A DNA stretch of 64,000 bases from Monocercomonoides exilis (GCA_001643675.2 LSRY02000046.1:620001-684000), one strand, 5' to 3'. Counted from the stretch's first letter, positions 36,892 to 49,981 are shown. Numbers and translations are program-made. Notes: generated from the sequence alone by a model not told the origin.

Positions 36892-38802
36892 ATGGCAGAT
36901 CATTCGAATTATGATGTAATAATTATTGGTTTGAAATTTTCGTTAATATAAAATTAAATTCACAATTTTCCGAAGGAGGTGGCCCTGGTGGAATTGGAGC
37001 TGCTATGAGAGCAGTTGATTTTGGACTTAAAGCCGCATTAGTTGAGAAGAATTATCTTGGTGGATGTTGCGTGAATGTGGGCTGTGTTCCATCGAAAGCA
37101 CTTCTTTTTGGAAGTTCGTTGTATAAAAGAGCAAACGATAAAAAGAAACTCCAGAGCTTTGGGGTGAGATTAACAGAAAATGAACAACCAAAATTTGATC
37201 TTGGTATACTTCAAGAAAAGATTTTAGCAACTCAGCAGTTGCAGAGGCAACAACTTCAAAAATTGTTGGAAGAACGAGGAGTTACATTTTACAGCGGAGA
37301 AGCTCAATTACAAGATGCGCGCACAATTTGTATTAAGCGTTCTGGCATCGAAGATAAGCTTTTAACAACAGATAATGTGATTATTGCTGTAGGAAGTAGG
37401 CCAAAAGATCTTCCAAGCTGCAAATTTGATGGGAAAGTGATAATTAGTTCTGATTCAATCAATGATATTCGAGAAGTTCCAAGTGATATTGTTATAATTG
37501 GAACTGGGGCAATTGGCCTTGAACTTGTTTGAATTAATAATTATTATTCAATAATTTCTTTCACACTTCACTTTTTTTACTACCTTTTTATGAAACTTTT
37601 TTCCTTTTTTGAAATTGTATTTTCTTATATCTTCTTTATTTTTTGGAACTATCCTTTTTTGGGAAAAAAAAGGGAACGACAATGAACCGACTTGGAAGCC
37701 ATGTTACATTCCTTGATTTTGCGGAGATGATTGGAGCAGGAATCGATGCAGACATCAGCCAGCAGCACAAAGAGATTATGGAAAAAAGTGGAATAACTTT
37801 TCATATGAACGTATCTGTTGAAGGAGTTGATGTGCTCAAGAGCGACTCGTTACACGGCGACATGAAGGAAAGCGCTAGAGCAGTTGTTCATTATATGCAC
37901 AATGATACAAAAGAGAAAGCTTCTGTTTGGACTTTGCGTAAATTTATATTTTCTGTTTATAGATTTTTCCCTCCTCCTAATCACCATTTTTCTAATATCA
38001 TTTTGAATGAAACGTGATTTTTGATTGAATGCAACGTTCGAATGCATTTTCGTCTGCTTCAAAACACAGGTTAATGCCAGCCTTGTATTTGTATGTGTTG
38101 GCCGGGTTCCTTCAATTCCGGACTCTCTCAAACTGATTGAAAGCACCTCAGATTCTGCTTCTTCGTCACATCACCCGTCTTCTTCCTCTGAGAAATCGCA
38201 GGCCTCTCAGATCAAAATTGAAAAAGATGGAACTTTTGCTGTGGACGAGAATTTGATGACTTCTGTCGAGAACATCTTTGCAATTGGAGATTGCGTGAAA
38301 GGGCACAGACTGGCACACAAGGCAGAAGAGGATGGTTTGCATAGTGATTTTGAATAATTTCAAACATTTCATAATCATTCTTTATTATTCGCCTCTGTTT
38401 TATTCATATTTTTCATCTTTTTTAACTTTTAACTTTAATCTCGCTATTCAATCATTTTGATATAATCTCCAAAACAAAATCAATCAAAAAAGGAATCAAA
38501 GTGATTGACTTCATTCTCTCACGCAAAGGCGTGGATGTTGAGAACAAGCTTCCTTCTCTCACGCCCAGCTGCACACTCTCACCTTCTCACATTCCGTGCG
38601 TCATCTACACAGACCCCGAGATCGCTTTTGTGGGAGAGACGGAACACTCACTCGAAAAAGCTGGGTGGAAGAAGATTGACAACAAGGAGGAATGCAAAAA
38701 ATGCCAAAAGGACGCAGAAAAGGAATTTTGTGCAGAGGTCTTTCGATTCAATGACAACTGCAGAGATACGACTGATGGTTTGCTATTTGTTGAATATTTT
38801 TT

Positions 38803-38857
<55 letters not shown>

Positions 38858-39376
38858 ATATTTTTGAGTTTTTCAAATTACCATTTTTATCGAACTATTG
38901 ATTGCCTAATCATTTTTGTGATTTTTTTTCCACAAACAAAATGAATTTTCTTTGAATATTTCTCTCTCTCCCTCTCAATTTTTTTTTAAAAAAAATATTT
39001 TTTAATCTTTTCAAACAACAGAACAGCAGAACGGATTCATCAAGACTTTGTATGATACCAAAACCCATCGTATTCTTGGATGCCACATTCACTCACACAC
39101 AGCAGGCGATCTCATTGGCGAGGCAGTGCTTGCTGTGATGTATCATATCCCCATCCACGAATTCGGCAATGTTCCTCATGTTTGTGCTTAGAATTTTATT
39201 AAACGATTCTTAATAAATATTAATATTTGTCTTATTTATATAATTTACATTATTATCTTGTAATCCTATTTCTTATTGTTATCTTTTTGGCTTCTGATAT
39301 TTGAATTCATTAGGCACATCCATTCTTCAAGAGTTTTCGATTTATGCGCAAAACGGGTTGCTCCTTAAAAGGATAA
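36892..39376 (+). CDS. Dihydrolipoamide dehydrogenase-like disulfide oxidoreductase
   Basis: Seven exons (36892-36928, 36976-37526, 37673-37924, 38070-38334, 38493-38777, 39022-39179, 39314-39376) give 536 residues. The N-terminal FAD site VIIIGGGPGGIGA (residues 9-21) is rebuilt across intron 1. The redox pair is Cys44/Cys49 in GGCCVNVGCVPSKAL. A NAD(P)-binding IIGTGAIGLELGT follows, then the second FAD motif NIFAIGDCVKGHRLAHKAEEDG, and the dimerisation domain up to HIHSHTAGDLIGEAVLAVMYHIPIHEFG. The family transfers electrons between NAD(P)H and a dithiol substrate; lipoamide is likeliest, but mercuric- or thiol-reductase relatives are not excluded. In the last exon the frame reads AHPFFKSF instead of the usual His-Pro-Thr-x-x-Glu. 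One extra base after CCA would restore ILQEFSIYA, so a 1-nt deletion or error is suspected. Four of six donors match GTTTGA or GTTTGC. Confidence 0.85.
38808..38856 (+). repeat. Poly-T tract (T49) in an intron
   Basis: Uninterrupted T run within the fifth intron of the flavoprotein gene; length is likely unstable and prone to miscalling. Confidence 0.95.
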
Positions 39377-39870
39377 AATTTCATACCAACTCATTTCCTC
39401 CGTTTTTTGTTTATCGTTGCATTTTTCGTCTTGTATTGAATAATAATTGTAATTGTTGCGTATTTCTTTTAACATGATAATCCAACCCCAAAATAAAAAT
39501 ATGAAAGACAGCTTAAGGTTTTATTATTTTTTCGCTAAGTTCAAATTGAACTTGAAAAATGAAGCTGAAAAAAGAGAAATGAAATAGCAAGGCAATAAAA
39601 CAAAGATGGAAAAGAGATTATTTCGACTATTGAAGAACACGACAATTGTTCAGAATACAAAATGTGTTTCTGATTGCTTAATAAAGTTCAATAAAAATAC
39701 AACCGACACACGAAAATGTGAACACGAACGCAACAAAACATAAATTACTCACAAAAATGGAAATGAATAGTGAAAATAATAAAAACAATAAAGAAAAGAA
39801 ATAACAGAAAAATTCAACAACAAATGCAAACACAACCATTTCTTGGCCATTGCATCTGCAGCAGCATTTA
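39377..39870. other. Intergenic between convergent genes
   Basis: AT-rich 3' spacer between the flavoprotein and the minus-strand pseudokinase gene. The shifted frame of the flavoprotein's last exon would stay open to about 39475. No other gene is supported. Confidence 0.6.
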
Positions 39871-42800
39871 TCAACCTTTCTCTTCTGGATACAGCAGCGC
39901 CAAAAGTGCTTGTGCATCAGGCGAATAATCCTTCTCGCACTGCATCGCCATCGCTATCAGCGTGTCAGAAGACACACACTTTTTCAAGGAAGCCAAAACA
40001 TCGCTGCTTTCACTCGCCGAAAAGCGCAGAAGAATTTGAATGGCTCTTTTAATCTGCTCGTCTGTCCCGTTCTGCACAACACACCCGCACAATTGATCGA
40101 TTCCTTGGGCCAACAAAAGAGGATGATTATCTAAAATTAAATAATTGAATGTGAAACAAAAGAATTAGACAATAGTTCGCAAATCAGAGTGAACAAAATG
40201 GAATAGAAAGTTGTTGTTTGTGAAAAACAGACAAATTAATTGCACATTGAAAAATATATTTTCATAAAAAATTTTTTCATTGAATGGAAACAATTGAAAA
40301 AAAATAAGAGAATTATGCAAACCTTTCACATTTGCTGCCCAGTACAACTTCTCGATGATGGGATCTGCCGCATCCTCCTCATTCAGCTTCTCTTTCACAA
40401 ACTTCGCAGCAAAAGCAATGACTGAATCAAAGAAGTTCGGCAGCTGCCTGTTTGTGTACAGGTCAAACAGCCCTTTTGCCAAATACTTTCGAGTATCGTC
40501 ATTGGCTTGCTCTGAATCGAACATTTCTTTCATTTCGCAGTCCCATTTGTTGCTGATGAACCTTTCTGAATCCACATGCACTGCACCTGATGTCTCCTGT
40601 ATGCTGTTTGAACTACTCGAACTACTCGAACTATCTGAACTATTCAAGCCATCCAAGCCATTCAAACCATCCAACCCACTCGGGTTATCCGAACTTCCTG
40701 AACTTTCAGAACTGTCCAGTCTCATCTGTATCAGATTAGACAAGCACACTGCTATCCTCTTCAGCACCTTCGGCTCTGCACCCTTCATCAGCTGCACCAG
40801 CACTGCATATGCCTCTTCATCCACCAGCGCCTCGCCAATCGCCGGCACTGCACAGCGCGTCACCCGCAGCAGCGGCAGAAGATGGAGAAACACGTCAGAG
40901 TCGTCTGGGATACCCAGGAGCTTCACACAGCAGCTGATCAGTTCAGGAGACCACACCGATGCCACACACTCTTCCTCCTTCCCGAGCGCTGCGCCAATCA
41001 CACGGCACATCTCGTCCCTCACTATGCATTGAGCACAATCTCCGCATTTCTCCACCAAATTAGCACACTCCACCAGCAGTTCCCTCGGGGCCAGTTTGGA
41101 TTTCTCCTCGTCGCTGCTGCCCCGCAGCTTCTCCTCAAACAGCTTGAAGCTGGAGATGACAAAGGCCATCGACGTTCTGCTCAGCTCGTCGAGCGAAGAT
41201 TCGTCGACTTTCTCTGCAAAGTGGCTGGCTGTGTGATAGCAGTGCTTCCACAGCTCTGGATCAACTGTGATGCACTCAGTGATTTCACTCACAAACGTCT
41301 TCAGCTGTGAAAGGAGTTCAGCTTCATTCTTATCTTCTGCTTCTCCAGTTTCTGTTGTTCCAATTGCTTCCGTTGCTTCCGTTGATGATGCCCTTGCTTC
41401 TGCTTCTTCGCCTCTATCTTCGTTTTCACTTGTTGTGCTTCCAACTCTTCCTTCTTCAGACGATCCAGACGATTCAGAAGAAGAAGCTGCCTTCCTCCCT
41501 TCCCCATTGGCTGCATAAGTTTCCTCTGCCATTGCAATGTTCCTTAGTCTCTCCATCGCACCTTCGTTTTCGATGAGTGTTGTCCGCGCAGCATTTCGCA
41601 CTGCCTCTTCGCCGTCGATCAAAAGCGAGTGGAGAAGACTGCAGACGCGGAGGAGCGTCTCACTTGAGGCAGTCAAAAGAAGAGAGGCACACGTCTCGAC
41701 AGCATTGCATTCCATAAAGAGGAAATGATGGTCTTGAAGAAAACATTAAAAATAAATAAATAATAAATAATAAATAATAAAATAATTCATATATGATTCC
41801 AACAGATTGATAAAACTCTTCAAAAGAATCACAAATCAAAATAAACTTTTTTTTTTTTTTTTTGAGATTTTGTGAAAACCACTCTCAAAAGAAAGAAAAA
41901 AGAAATAACAATCATTTTTCTTCTTTCCACCACACCTGCGAAATAAGCAAACTCAACTAGCAAAAGCAGCATCTGGTTCCTCACATCAATGCTCTTCGCG
42001 GACGTAGTCACAAACTCCAGTGCAAACTTCACAACGGACAAGAAATGCCTGTCGACTTTCGCGTCTGCATTCAGCGTTAGCAGGATCTGCGCCATAAGCC
42101 TCTTGTTCTCGCTGCTCTGCACAACACCTGCCTCAAACAACTCGACCATATTCGCATTCAAACTGGGCTCGACTGGATTATTCTTCAGGTCTGTCTCGAT
42201 CGCCCTGTGTAAGCAGAGTGCTGCCTGCCGCACGATTTCTTCGTCTTCGCATCGGAGCAGCTCAACAGCCGCTGCACAGCCACGCAGCTCGACAAAGCAG
42301 CGGGCGATGGCAGGGTCACTGAAGGACAAGATGGAATTCACAGCGCGGAGAGCGTGCAGTGGGCGGTGGATGATGAGAGGGGAGGGGTGGGAAGAGAGGG
42401 AAGAGAGGGGAGAAAGGGGAGAGGATTGAGCGGAGGGTGTTTGTGGAGGAGATTGGGAAGATGAAGATGAGGATGAAGTGAAAGAAGAAGAAGAGTCTGA
42501 TGTTGACGAACCTGCAGCTTCCTCTGTTGTTGCAGGTTGAGAAGAAGGATCTTCAGAAGACTGCTCAGAAGAAGAGGAAGAAGAAGGCGAAGGTTGTTCT
42601 TCCGTTGCAAGAGAGGCAGATGGCTCTGTTTCAACAGAAGAAGAAGAAGAAGACGTTGAAGAAGAAGTTGGCTCTGGTGAAGGTGAAGAAGAGGAAGAAG
42701 ATGATGAAGAAGTTTCAGAAGTCGACGAAGTGGAAGATGAAGATGATGATTGTTCATTATTTGATGCTGAAGGAAGTGAAGGAGAAGGAGAAGAAGAAGA

Positions 42801-45450
42801 TGATGATGATGAGTCTGAAGAAGTCAATGAAAGCTCAGGCTGGTGCGGTTGTGCTGTTGGATAGGCAGAAAACAAACAAATAAGCGATTTCATCAGAAAT
42901 GGCGAAAAAACATCTTTCAGGAGCACTTCATCATCCTTAAGCACATCACACAGAAGAATACAGATGGCATCTTGAATGGCTGCAGAAGAGGAAGAAGGAA
43001 CAGCAGCGGCAGCAGCAGAAGAAGAAGAAGGTGACATTGAAGAAGAAGAAGCTGAAGAAGCAGAAGAAGATGATGATGAAGCAGAAGCAGAAGCTGAGGC
43101 CGAAGCAAAAGCTGAGCCAGACTCATCTGCCGCTTCCCTCATTCCCATCATCCCCATCTTCTCCTTCTTCTCTCCTCCCTCCAGAGGCAGTGCATTGTGC
43201 TGGTGAATGAGCACTTCTGCGCAGCGGTCGAAGAACACCTTTGGCAGATACGCCCTTCTTTCCTCTCTCTCCGGAAGCTGCAGAAGAAACTCCCGGAACA
43301 TCCGCAGCGCCTCGTTGAGCGAAAGAAGAGGGGCAGAAATGTTCAGATGCTGCGTGATCTCAAACAGCAGCTCCATCGACGCCTCAAACGCCTGCTGGTC
43401 AGACACGCGCTGCTCGTTGGCCGTGGGCTGCTGATTGATGGCGTCTTCCAACGAAGTCATTTCTCTATTCAATATGCTTCCTGTTGCATTTGTGCCTGCG
43501 TCTGTGTCTGTGTCCGCGTCTGCTTGTGCTCCAGAAAGATGAGATGAATCAGGAGCGGCGCTTTCTTCCCCCTCGTGTGAATTTCCAGGGCCAAACTCGC
43601 AAGCTGCGGAAGGGGCTTGGTTTCTGTTTGTTTGTGCTTCTCCTGAATTCTCAACTTCTTCATCTGCATCTGCGTCTGTATCGACATCATTGTCGGTGTC
43701 TGCTATTTGGTTGGCTGTTGGGGTAGAAGTGAAAGAAGAAGAAGAAGATGATGAAGAAGATGATGATGATGATGAGGAGGAGGAGGAAAAAGAAGAAGAA
43801 GAAGAAGAAGAAGAGAAGGAGGAGGAGGAAGAGGGGGAAAACGCAGAGAAAGACGAAGCTGATAGAGAAAATGCAGCTGGCTGCTTTGATTCTGGTTGGC
43901 GTTCGAGAGTATGTGTCGTTGAAGCAAAAGGCGAGGAATGGATGTAATTGCTATTTCCTTGGGTTGAAGAAAGATTGGCACAAAATGCAAGAAATGCGAT
44001 GTATTTTTTTTTAAAAATAAATAAATAAAAATGAATTGTCAAATAAACAAATTTGAACAGTTACCTTTCTGCATCCGCTGAGTCGCCTGGAAAAGCAAAG
44101 AAGAATAAGAAATCATTGGAATCTTGTTCTGTTTCTGCAAATAGCGAAGCGAAATTTGGATTTGCTTGTTGATTCGCTTGTTTCTCAGAAGCTGGGCGGC
44201 TGTTGGACGACTTGAAGGATTCTGTTTTTGTGTGTTCGAAAAAAAAAAAAAAAAAAAAAAAAAACAGTTTGGAATTAGTGGAAGAAAAATCAAATAATTT
44301 TTTTTTTTAAAATAAAAATGAAGATAAAATGTTTCAATTGAAAGAAATCAAAAAATAAAATTCAGTTCACAAGCAACATGATGCTAAATCAACATAAACA
44401 TTTCATTTCATTTATTATTTCACACATACCAAAGAAAGCATCGAAACGACAATATTCTTCAATTCATCAGAATATTCGCCATTTATTCGCGAGAGGGGGT
44501 CTCTTTGGGAATTTGCTGGAGAAGAAGATCCCACAATTCTGTGTAAAGGGGATTGAGGCGAAATAATTTGTTCCAAAGAATAAGGAAATTGTCCTGTCAT
44601 CATTTCATATATTACAACTCCCAATGAATATATGTCTGCTGACAAAGAATAACTTCAAAGGTGTAAATCATACACAAAAAGATAGTTAAGAAATGATTTT
44701 CTAAATGCAATATCACACTCTTTGGCATTGAGTAATTCTGGAGCAACATAAATCAATTGGTTAAGAGGGTAAGTTAGGTGATTTATTGAAAATACAACTG
44801 ACTGCGGATCAGAATTAAATCCTTACAAAATAATATATATACACATTAAAAAAACTCGTTTCATATTTCAAAATTGGATTCTTCATTCTTCAAACCAAGT
44901 TGACTCTGCTTTTCATAACCAAGACAAAGATTCTCTGGGAAAATAGCAAGATGAAGAAGACTTTTTGAATGAAATCCATCTAGCCCACTGATTATTTCCG
45001 AAAGAACTTGCCAGACAACTTGTTCAGTTATCTTTTCATCGGATTCATTTTTTCTCTTCAAATATTTTCGAATTGTTCCCCTTCCTGGACCTTCCAACAA
45101 CACGTAGTAATATAACTCATCTTCAAACGTATCAACAAGTTGGATGACAAATGGAGAGCTCACTTTTTTGAACTTTTCAACTTCATTATGGAACACAGTG
45201 GAATTTTCATGTTTGGTTTGGACATCTCTTTTTAACAAAGCCTTCAAAAGATATTTTTGTTTGAGAAAAGTATGCTCAACGAGGAAAATTGTTCCAGAAG
45301 CTGATTGCTCAAATGGTTCTATAACATTATCTTTATTTGAATTTTTATAAAAGAAATATTTCGCAACGAAAAAGAAATATATCTTCAGAGAAAAGATAAT
45401 AAATACACACAATTATCTCTTGAACTAATAGGAAAAGAGATTACTTCCAT
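39871..45450 (-). CDS. Pseudokinase fused to armadillo/HEAT-like repeats
   Basis: Eight exons (45450-45411, 45330-44896, 44821-44717, 44638-44430, 44221-44065, 43957-41936, 41732-40323, 40130-39871) join in one frame to 1545 residues. The N-terminal kinase fold starts YNVIEPFEQSASGTIFLVEH, a degenerate glycine loop. A Lys follows in KYLLKALLK. The catalytic loop is LLHLAIFPENLCL, so His-Arg-Asp has become His140-Leu-Ala. There is no DFG; YVAPELLN, SDIYSLGVVIYEMMTGQFPY and NPSSRPTAAQLL are retained. It should therefore bind partners rather than phosphorylate. After about residue 320 come Ser/Glu-rich tracts (43840-43480, 43080-42470) and then helical repeats with armadillo character (for example VKFALEFVTTSAKSIDVRNQMLL and CASLLLTASSETLLRVCSLL). 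The order resembles ULK4/RUNKEL-type pseudokinases, but I cannot claim orthology. All seven junctions are in phase. Confidence 0.8.
44239..44264 (+). repeat. Poly-A tract (A26) in an intron
   Basis: On the minus strand this is a pyrimidine run a few bases upstream of the acceptor of the fifth exon of the pseudokinase gene. Confidence 0.95.
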
Positions 45451-45875
45451 TTCCACGCAAATAGTAAAATAACAAGGTTCAGAAAAATAAAAAATTGCGC
45501 CATAATATATTTTTGAAGAAATATCTTTTTTCTAATCTTTCGTAATTATTGAGTAATTCTTTCTTCAAATTCAACAAATCAAAAAATCCGTTTCTTTTTT
45601 TGTCCAAACAAATATTTTATTACAGTCACTCGTCTTGCTTTTACAAAAACAATTATTGAAATTTGATATGATACATTTCACTTTCAATTTTTCAAAAAAC
45701 GAAAACAATTGAACGAAAATATTTTGCAATTCTAGAAAAAGTTAAAAAACGAAAATTATACTAATAATAAACATCAAAATTCTTCACATTAACGAAAAAA
45801 TGAATGTTTGATTTTAATATTAAAAAAATAATAAAAAAAAAAAGAAGAAAGCTCTTCTTCGCAAAACTTTCCTTT
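45451..45875. other. Intergenic between tandem minus-strand genes
   Basis: AT-rich spacer. A short frame encoding a hydrophobic stretch (MAQFFIFLNLVILLF, about 45520-45460, minus strand) precedes the pseudokinase start but ends in a stop and does not connect to it in frame. Confidence 0.55.
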
Positions 45876-48800
45876 TCACTGTTCATCAGGCAACGATCCA
45901 TACAACGCCTTTATAAACCACACCGCAGAGCGAAGTGCCGTTGACGAGCAGATGACGATGGCTGCCAGAACCAGCAAGAATGAGCGCAGCAGCATCATCA
46001 TCCTCACCGCAAAGCGACGTGCCAGTGTTAAAAGAGCAGATTCTGGGAATGCTTCTATAACCATCTGCTCAACAGGAGCGAACTTGAAGCACACAAAATA
46101 CTTAATCAGAAGCATCAATGATATTTCTAACCCCACAAACACTCCCACAAAGTACACAGGCTTCCACCAGCGGTGGTTCTCTCTCCGCACCAGCATCCAC
46201 ACTAGGATGACTCCACACACAGCGGAAGAAGCGAGGAAGAGCAAGAAAGAAAGAAAAGTGTGGAACCAGAAGGAAAAAAGCGTGGACATGAGCGAGTATT
46301 CGTCAGCAATGTGCCACACAAACGCACAGATCGATAGGAAGGGCAAGAGAGAAGCGAAGAAAGAGAGAGAAAGCGGAAGCAGCATGATTGAGCGTTTTGT
46401 GGGGATGAGACGAGGGATAGGGGAGACATAATGAGGAAAAGGAGGGGGATGAAAGAAAGATGCAATTGAAGAGCAGAAAGCACGGCATTTGGAGCGGGGT
46501 GTGGAAGCAGGTGGAGAAGGGAACAAACTTGTGGAGGTGTCAGATGGATGGAAGGGGGAAAAGGAAGAAGGAGGACGAAAAGGCAAGCGAGTGCTGAAGC
46601 GAGAGAAAGGGTTGTGGAAGCGGTTGTCTTGATGGCGCTTGGGAGATGCTAAGGAGTGTTGTTCGTGCTCAGATACAGGTGAATGTGCTGAGGAAGGAGG
46701 ATGATGAAGAATAGATGTTGAAGAAGAAGAAGAGTAAGAAGAGGAAGAAAGTGATGATGATGGTGATGATATTGAATCAGATTCTGAAAGAAGTTTCTCT
46801 GTGTCAGTTGTTGAATAAATTGGAAAATTGATTGAGGTGTTGCTTCTTTCTCTTTTCTCTTCTTTTTCATTTGTTCCATTTTTGTCATTTTTGTCATTGA
46901 TTTCATTGCCAAGTTCTCTTTCAACATCAACTTGCATTTCGCTGCTTTCATGATGAGCCAGAACAAGTCTGTTGGGAACATGCAATGATGAAGAACCTGA
47001 AATAGAAGAAGAAGAAGAGGAGGAGGAGGAGGAGGAAGAAGAAGAAGAATTTTGTGATGATGTTAAGGTGGAGAATGATGGAAATTGACTTTTTGGGTTT
47101 TCATCTTCCTCGTCTTCACAATCATTCAATGAAGTTTCAGTTTCAGCTGAATTATTTTCTCTGTCATATTTTGTATCCTTTTCATTTTTCAAATAAAACA
47201 CATCAGAAACTGAATTCTCCAAATACATCGTAATCTCCTTCTGCGCTTTCTTTTGTGCCTTCTTCCCCACTCTCAAACTGGCACACACCACAACAGAGCA
47301 CATAAACACAAACAGAAAGAGCAAAAAACACACATCTCCTCCTCGTAGCACATGCACACTCCCCAGCAGCAGCGACAGCACATCCGACAGCAGCAGAGGT
47401 GAGAAAAAGACGAGAAGAGAGAGAAAAGTGGGGAAAAACAGAAATTTGGCAGAATGAGAAAGGGTTTCAGGCGCCTCGCGGGCAGAAAGCGGATGGAATT
47501 CTGTGTTTGGCACAGAAAGCGCAGAGAGCGATCCGACAGACGCGACAGAAGAAGTCGAAAACGGGGACGAGCAGTTGATTTCTGCAGTGTTTGTGCCTTC
47601 TGCTGCCTCAGACTCGAATGAAAGCGAGTTCTCTCTCATCGTCTTCTCCGTCATAATCCGTGCCTTTGTGCGCAGCTCTGCCAAGCTGATTGTGAAAAGC
47701 AGGTTTGTTTTCTTCTTCACAGCAGCTGCGACAACAACCGCCAGAAACAACAACAGCAGCAGCCACACGACGAGCTCCTTGACACTCCCTCTGATTCTGT
47801 TCTCGCCCGAAAGCAGCGACAGGAACGCAAACGCAGCGAGGATGACCCAACTGAACACGAAGCCGAAGAAGACGGTGGAGGCAACGAGCTGTCGGTGCTT
47901 GGGAGAGCGCATGACGTCGTGGGAGATGTTGCGCCAGGAAAGCGTCTCGTGCAGAATGGGAGAGGACGGCTGGTAGAGAGAGGCGAACTTCACACTGGGA
48001 GACTGCGAGGCTGAGGGGAAGGCAGAAGAAGAAGAAGAAGAAGAAGAGGTGGCGGTGGTGGAAGATGAAGAGGAAGGAGAATTAGAAGAAGTGGAAGAAG
48101 AAGATGATGATGATGAAGTTGAAGAAGTGCATGAAATGGTTGAAGGAAGAGACACGAATGAAGGAGAAAGAGAAGCCAACGAAAGCGACGAGGAAGAAGA
48201 CAGTGGTGAAGTGGGTGAAGTGGATAGCATTGCGGATGAATGAGGTGAATGTGATGAAATGGTCGTGCTTGTCAATGGAAGCTTAGAAGAAGACAGAGCA
48301 GGCGATGCAGTCGCAGCAGCTGATGAGTGGCTATACCGATAAAGCGGGTGCGATGCGGAGGACGGTGATGAATGAGCGGAAAACACAGGCTCTGAGACAT
48401 TTCCCTCGGACATGGCATCATCGGAAGAAGCAGCAGAGACAGAAAAAGAAGAAGGCGCTTCGAGGGGATCGATTGACTTTATCAAAAGCGTGGACTCAGA
48501 ATGAGGGCATCGACGCAGCGCAGATAGTTCTCGCGAAAGTGTGCGCTTGACGAAAACGAGTCCTGCAATGAGAAGCAGAACAATAAGCACAGACACAACA
48601 GACGAATACACAAAGAAGCCGGGCCCATGTGTGGAGCATCCAGTGATTGGAGATAAAGATAAACGGTAGTTGGACACGGTTGGCACTTGATGACCAACAT
48701 TTGTCCAGTGGCTGGAATATGTTGAAATAATGGGCGCAGATGTGGAAAAGCCGTTCTTTGATATTGGGTTCAGTAGAACTGATCCTGGCACAGATATGGG

Positions 48801-49511
48801 CTTGTTAATGCCTGTGAGTGGAATTTCATTTAGACTTCCCTCATTCACAAGTTGTAAAAATTCACTTTCACTCAAAATTCTGGACCAATCGTAAGAATGA
48901 GCTGATACGGAACAGCCTGTGACTATAAACGGTGAGTTCATAACATTTTGCTGAACCAAAGAATAGTTTACGTAGAACACGAGATGATTATAAAGTTTCA
49001 ATTCGACTTCTCCAAGAGGAGATGAAGCAATTTCCCCCACTGGTGTTCCATAAATCTTTGAAATATCATCTGTAAAACATGGCATATGATCAACTTCAAA
49101 AAATGTGTAATATCTGTCTTTCACGGCTTTCCAAGAAAATTGAACGTCGAATGTTGTCAAATTTTGCGAGATCTTTTCATTTTTCCAGATTTTGTGCTGA
49201 TTTTGAGGAGAAATTTCTGTGAATTCTGTTGAGTGCTGAAAAAGAGTCCAATGATTTAGAGAATCTGTTTGCCTTTGCTGTGCAAAAATCTCCAGTTTCG
49301 ATAAGTCCGTGCTGATGCCAAGAGTTTTAGAAAATGTACGCAATCCTTGGGAGCAAGATAGTTTTGATGTTGGCTGATGAACTTAAGGCATAAAATAATA
49401 ACAATTTCAAAAAATCTCACAGGCTAACAAACTTGAACGACCAGAACCCACAATCGCCGCATCAAGATAATACGGCATAATGAAATAAATCAACGATGCG
49501 AACGGCATCAT
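45876..49511 (-). CDS. Nonaspanin (transmembrane 9 superfamily, EMP70-like) with large insertions
   Basis: Two exons (49511-49433 and 49381-45876, intron 51 bp, donor GTTTGT) give 1194 residues. An N-terminal signal-like segment (PFASLIYFIMPYYL) leads a lumenal domain containing VDHMPCFTDDISKIYGTPVG and LYNHLVFYVNYS, comparable to the DNLP...GxPxG...YNH...Y region of TM9SF proteins. The first membrane span is about residues 282-308. Then HDVMRSPKHRQLVAS (about 515-530) matches the family HGDVFRPP signature, and further spans make nine in all. Near the C-terminus RRENHRWWKPVYFVGVFVGL matches the conserved YHWWWRSF segment. Nonaspanins act in Golgi/endosome sorting of membrane proteins. The usual length is about 600 residues; here Ser-rich and charged insertions (about 48530-47990, 47230-46400 and others) double it. 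Divergence is high but signature order is kept. Confidence 0.78.
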
Positions 49512-49981
49512 TCCACTAAGCACTTTTGCCTCCACAAATAAAAATTTTAAATTATTTATGGTTACAAATAATTTTGAATAACATTTTGATTCCTATTACA
49601 TAAATTATTAGTAATATTGTGGATACATTTTTTTAAGAAAAACTTTTCACTGAAGCAAAAGACTGCCCATATTAAATTGAATTCTATTTCAAAAAAGTTT
49701 TTGCGAATAGACATTGAAGATTTGAATTTAAAAAACAACAGATGCTTTCTACCACAAAAACAAATATAGAGCAATCGGATCCTATAGCACATTCGCAAGG
49801 TTTATTTGAAAAATTCCAGTTTATTATGATTTCATTAATAATCTTGTAGCTGCAATATCTGTGATATATAATCTACGCTCGCATGTTAATTTGCTTGAAA
49901 AACAACTTGTATGATATATATTGAAGAAATATCATTGACATTTTTTTCTGACTTTGAATTTTTCATGAACGTCACAACTGA
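49512..49981. other. Divergent intergenic region
   Basis: AT-rich spacer between divergently transcribed genes, presumably holding both promoters. No motif can be singled out. Confidence 0.6.
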
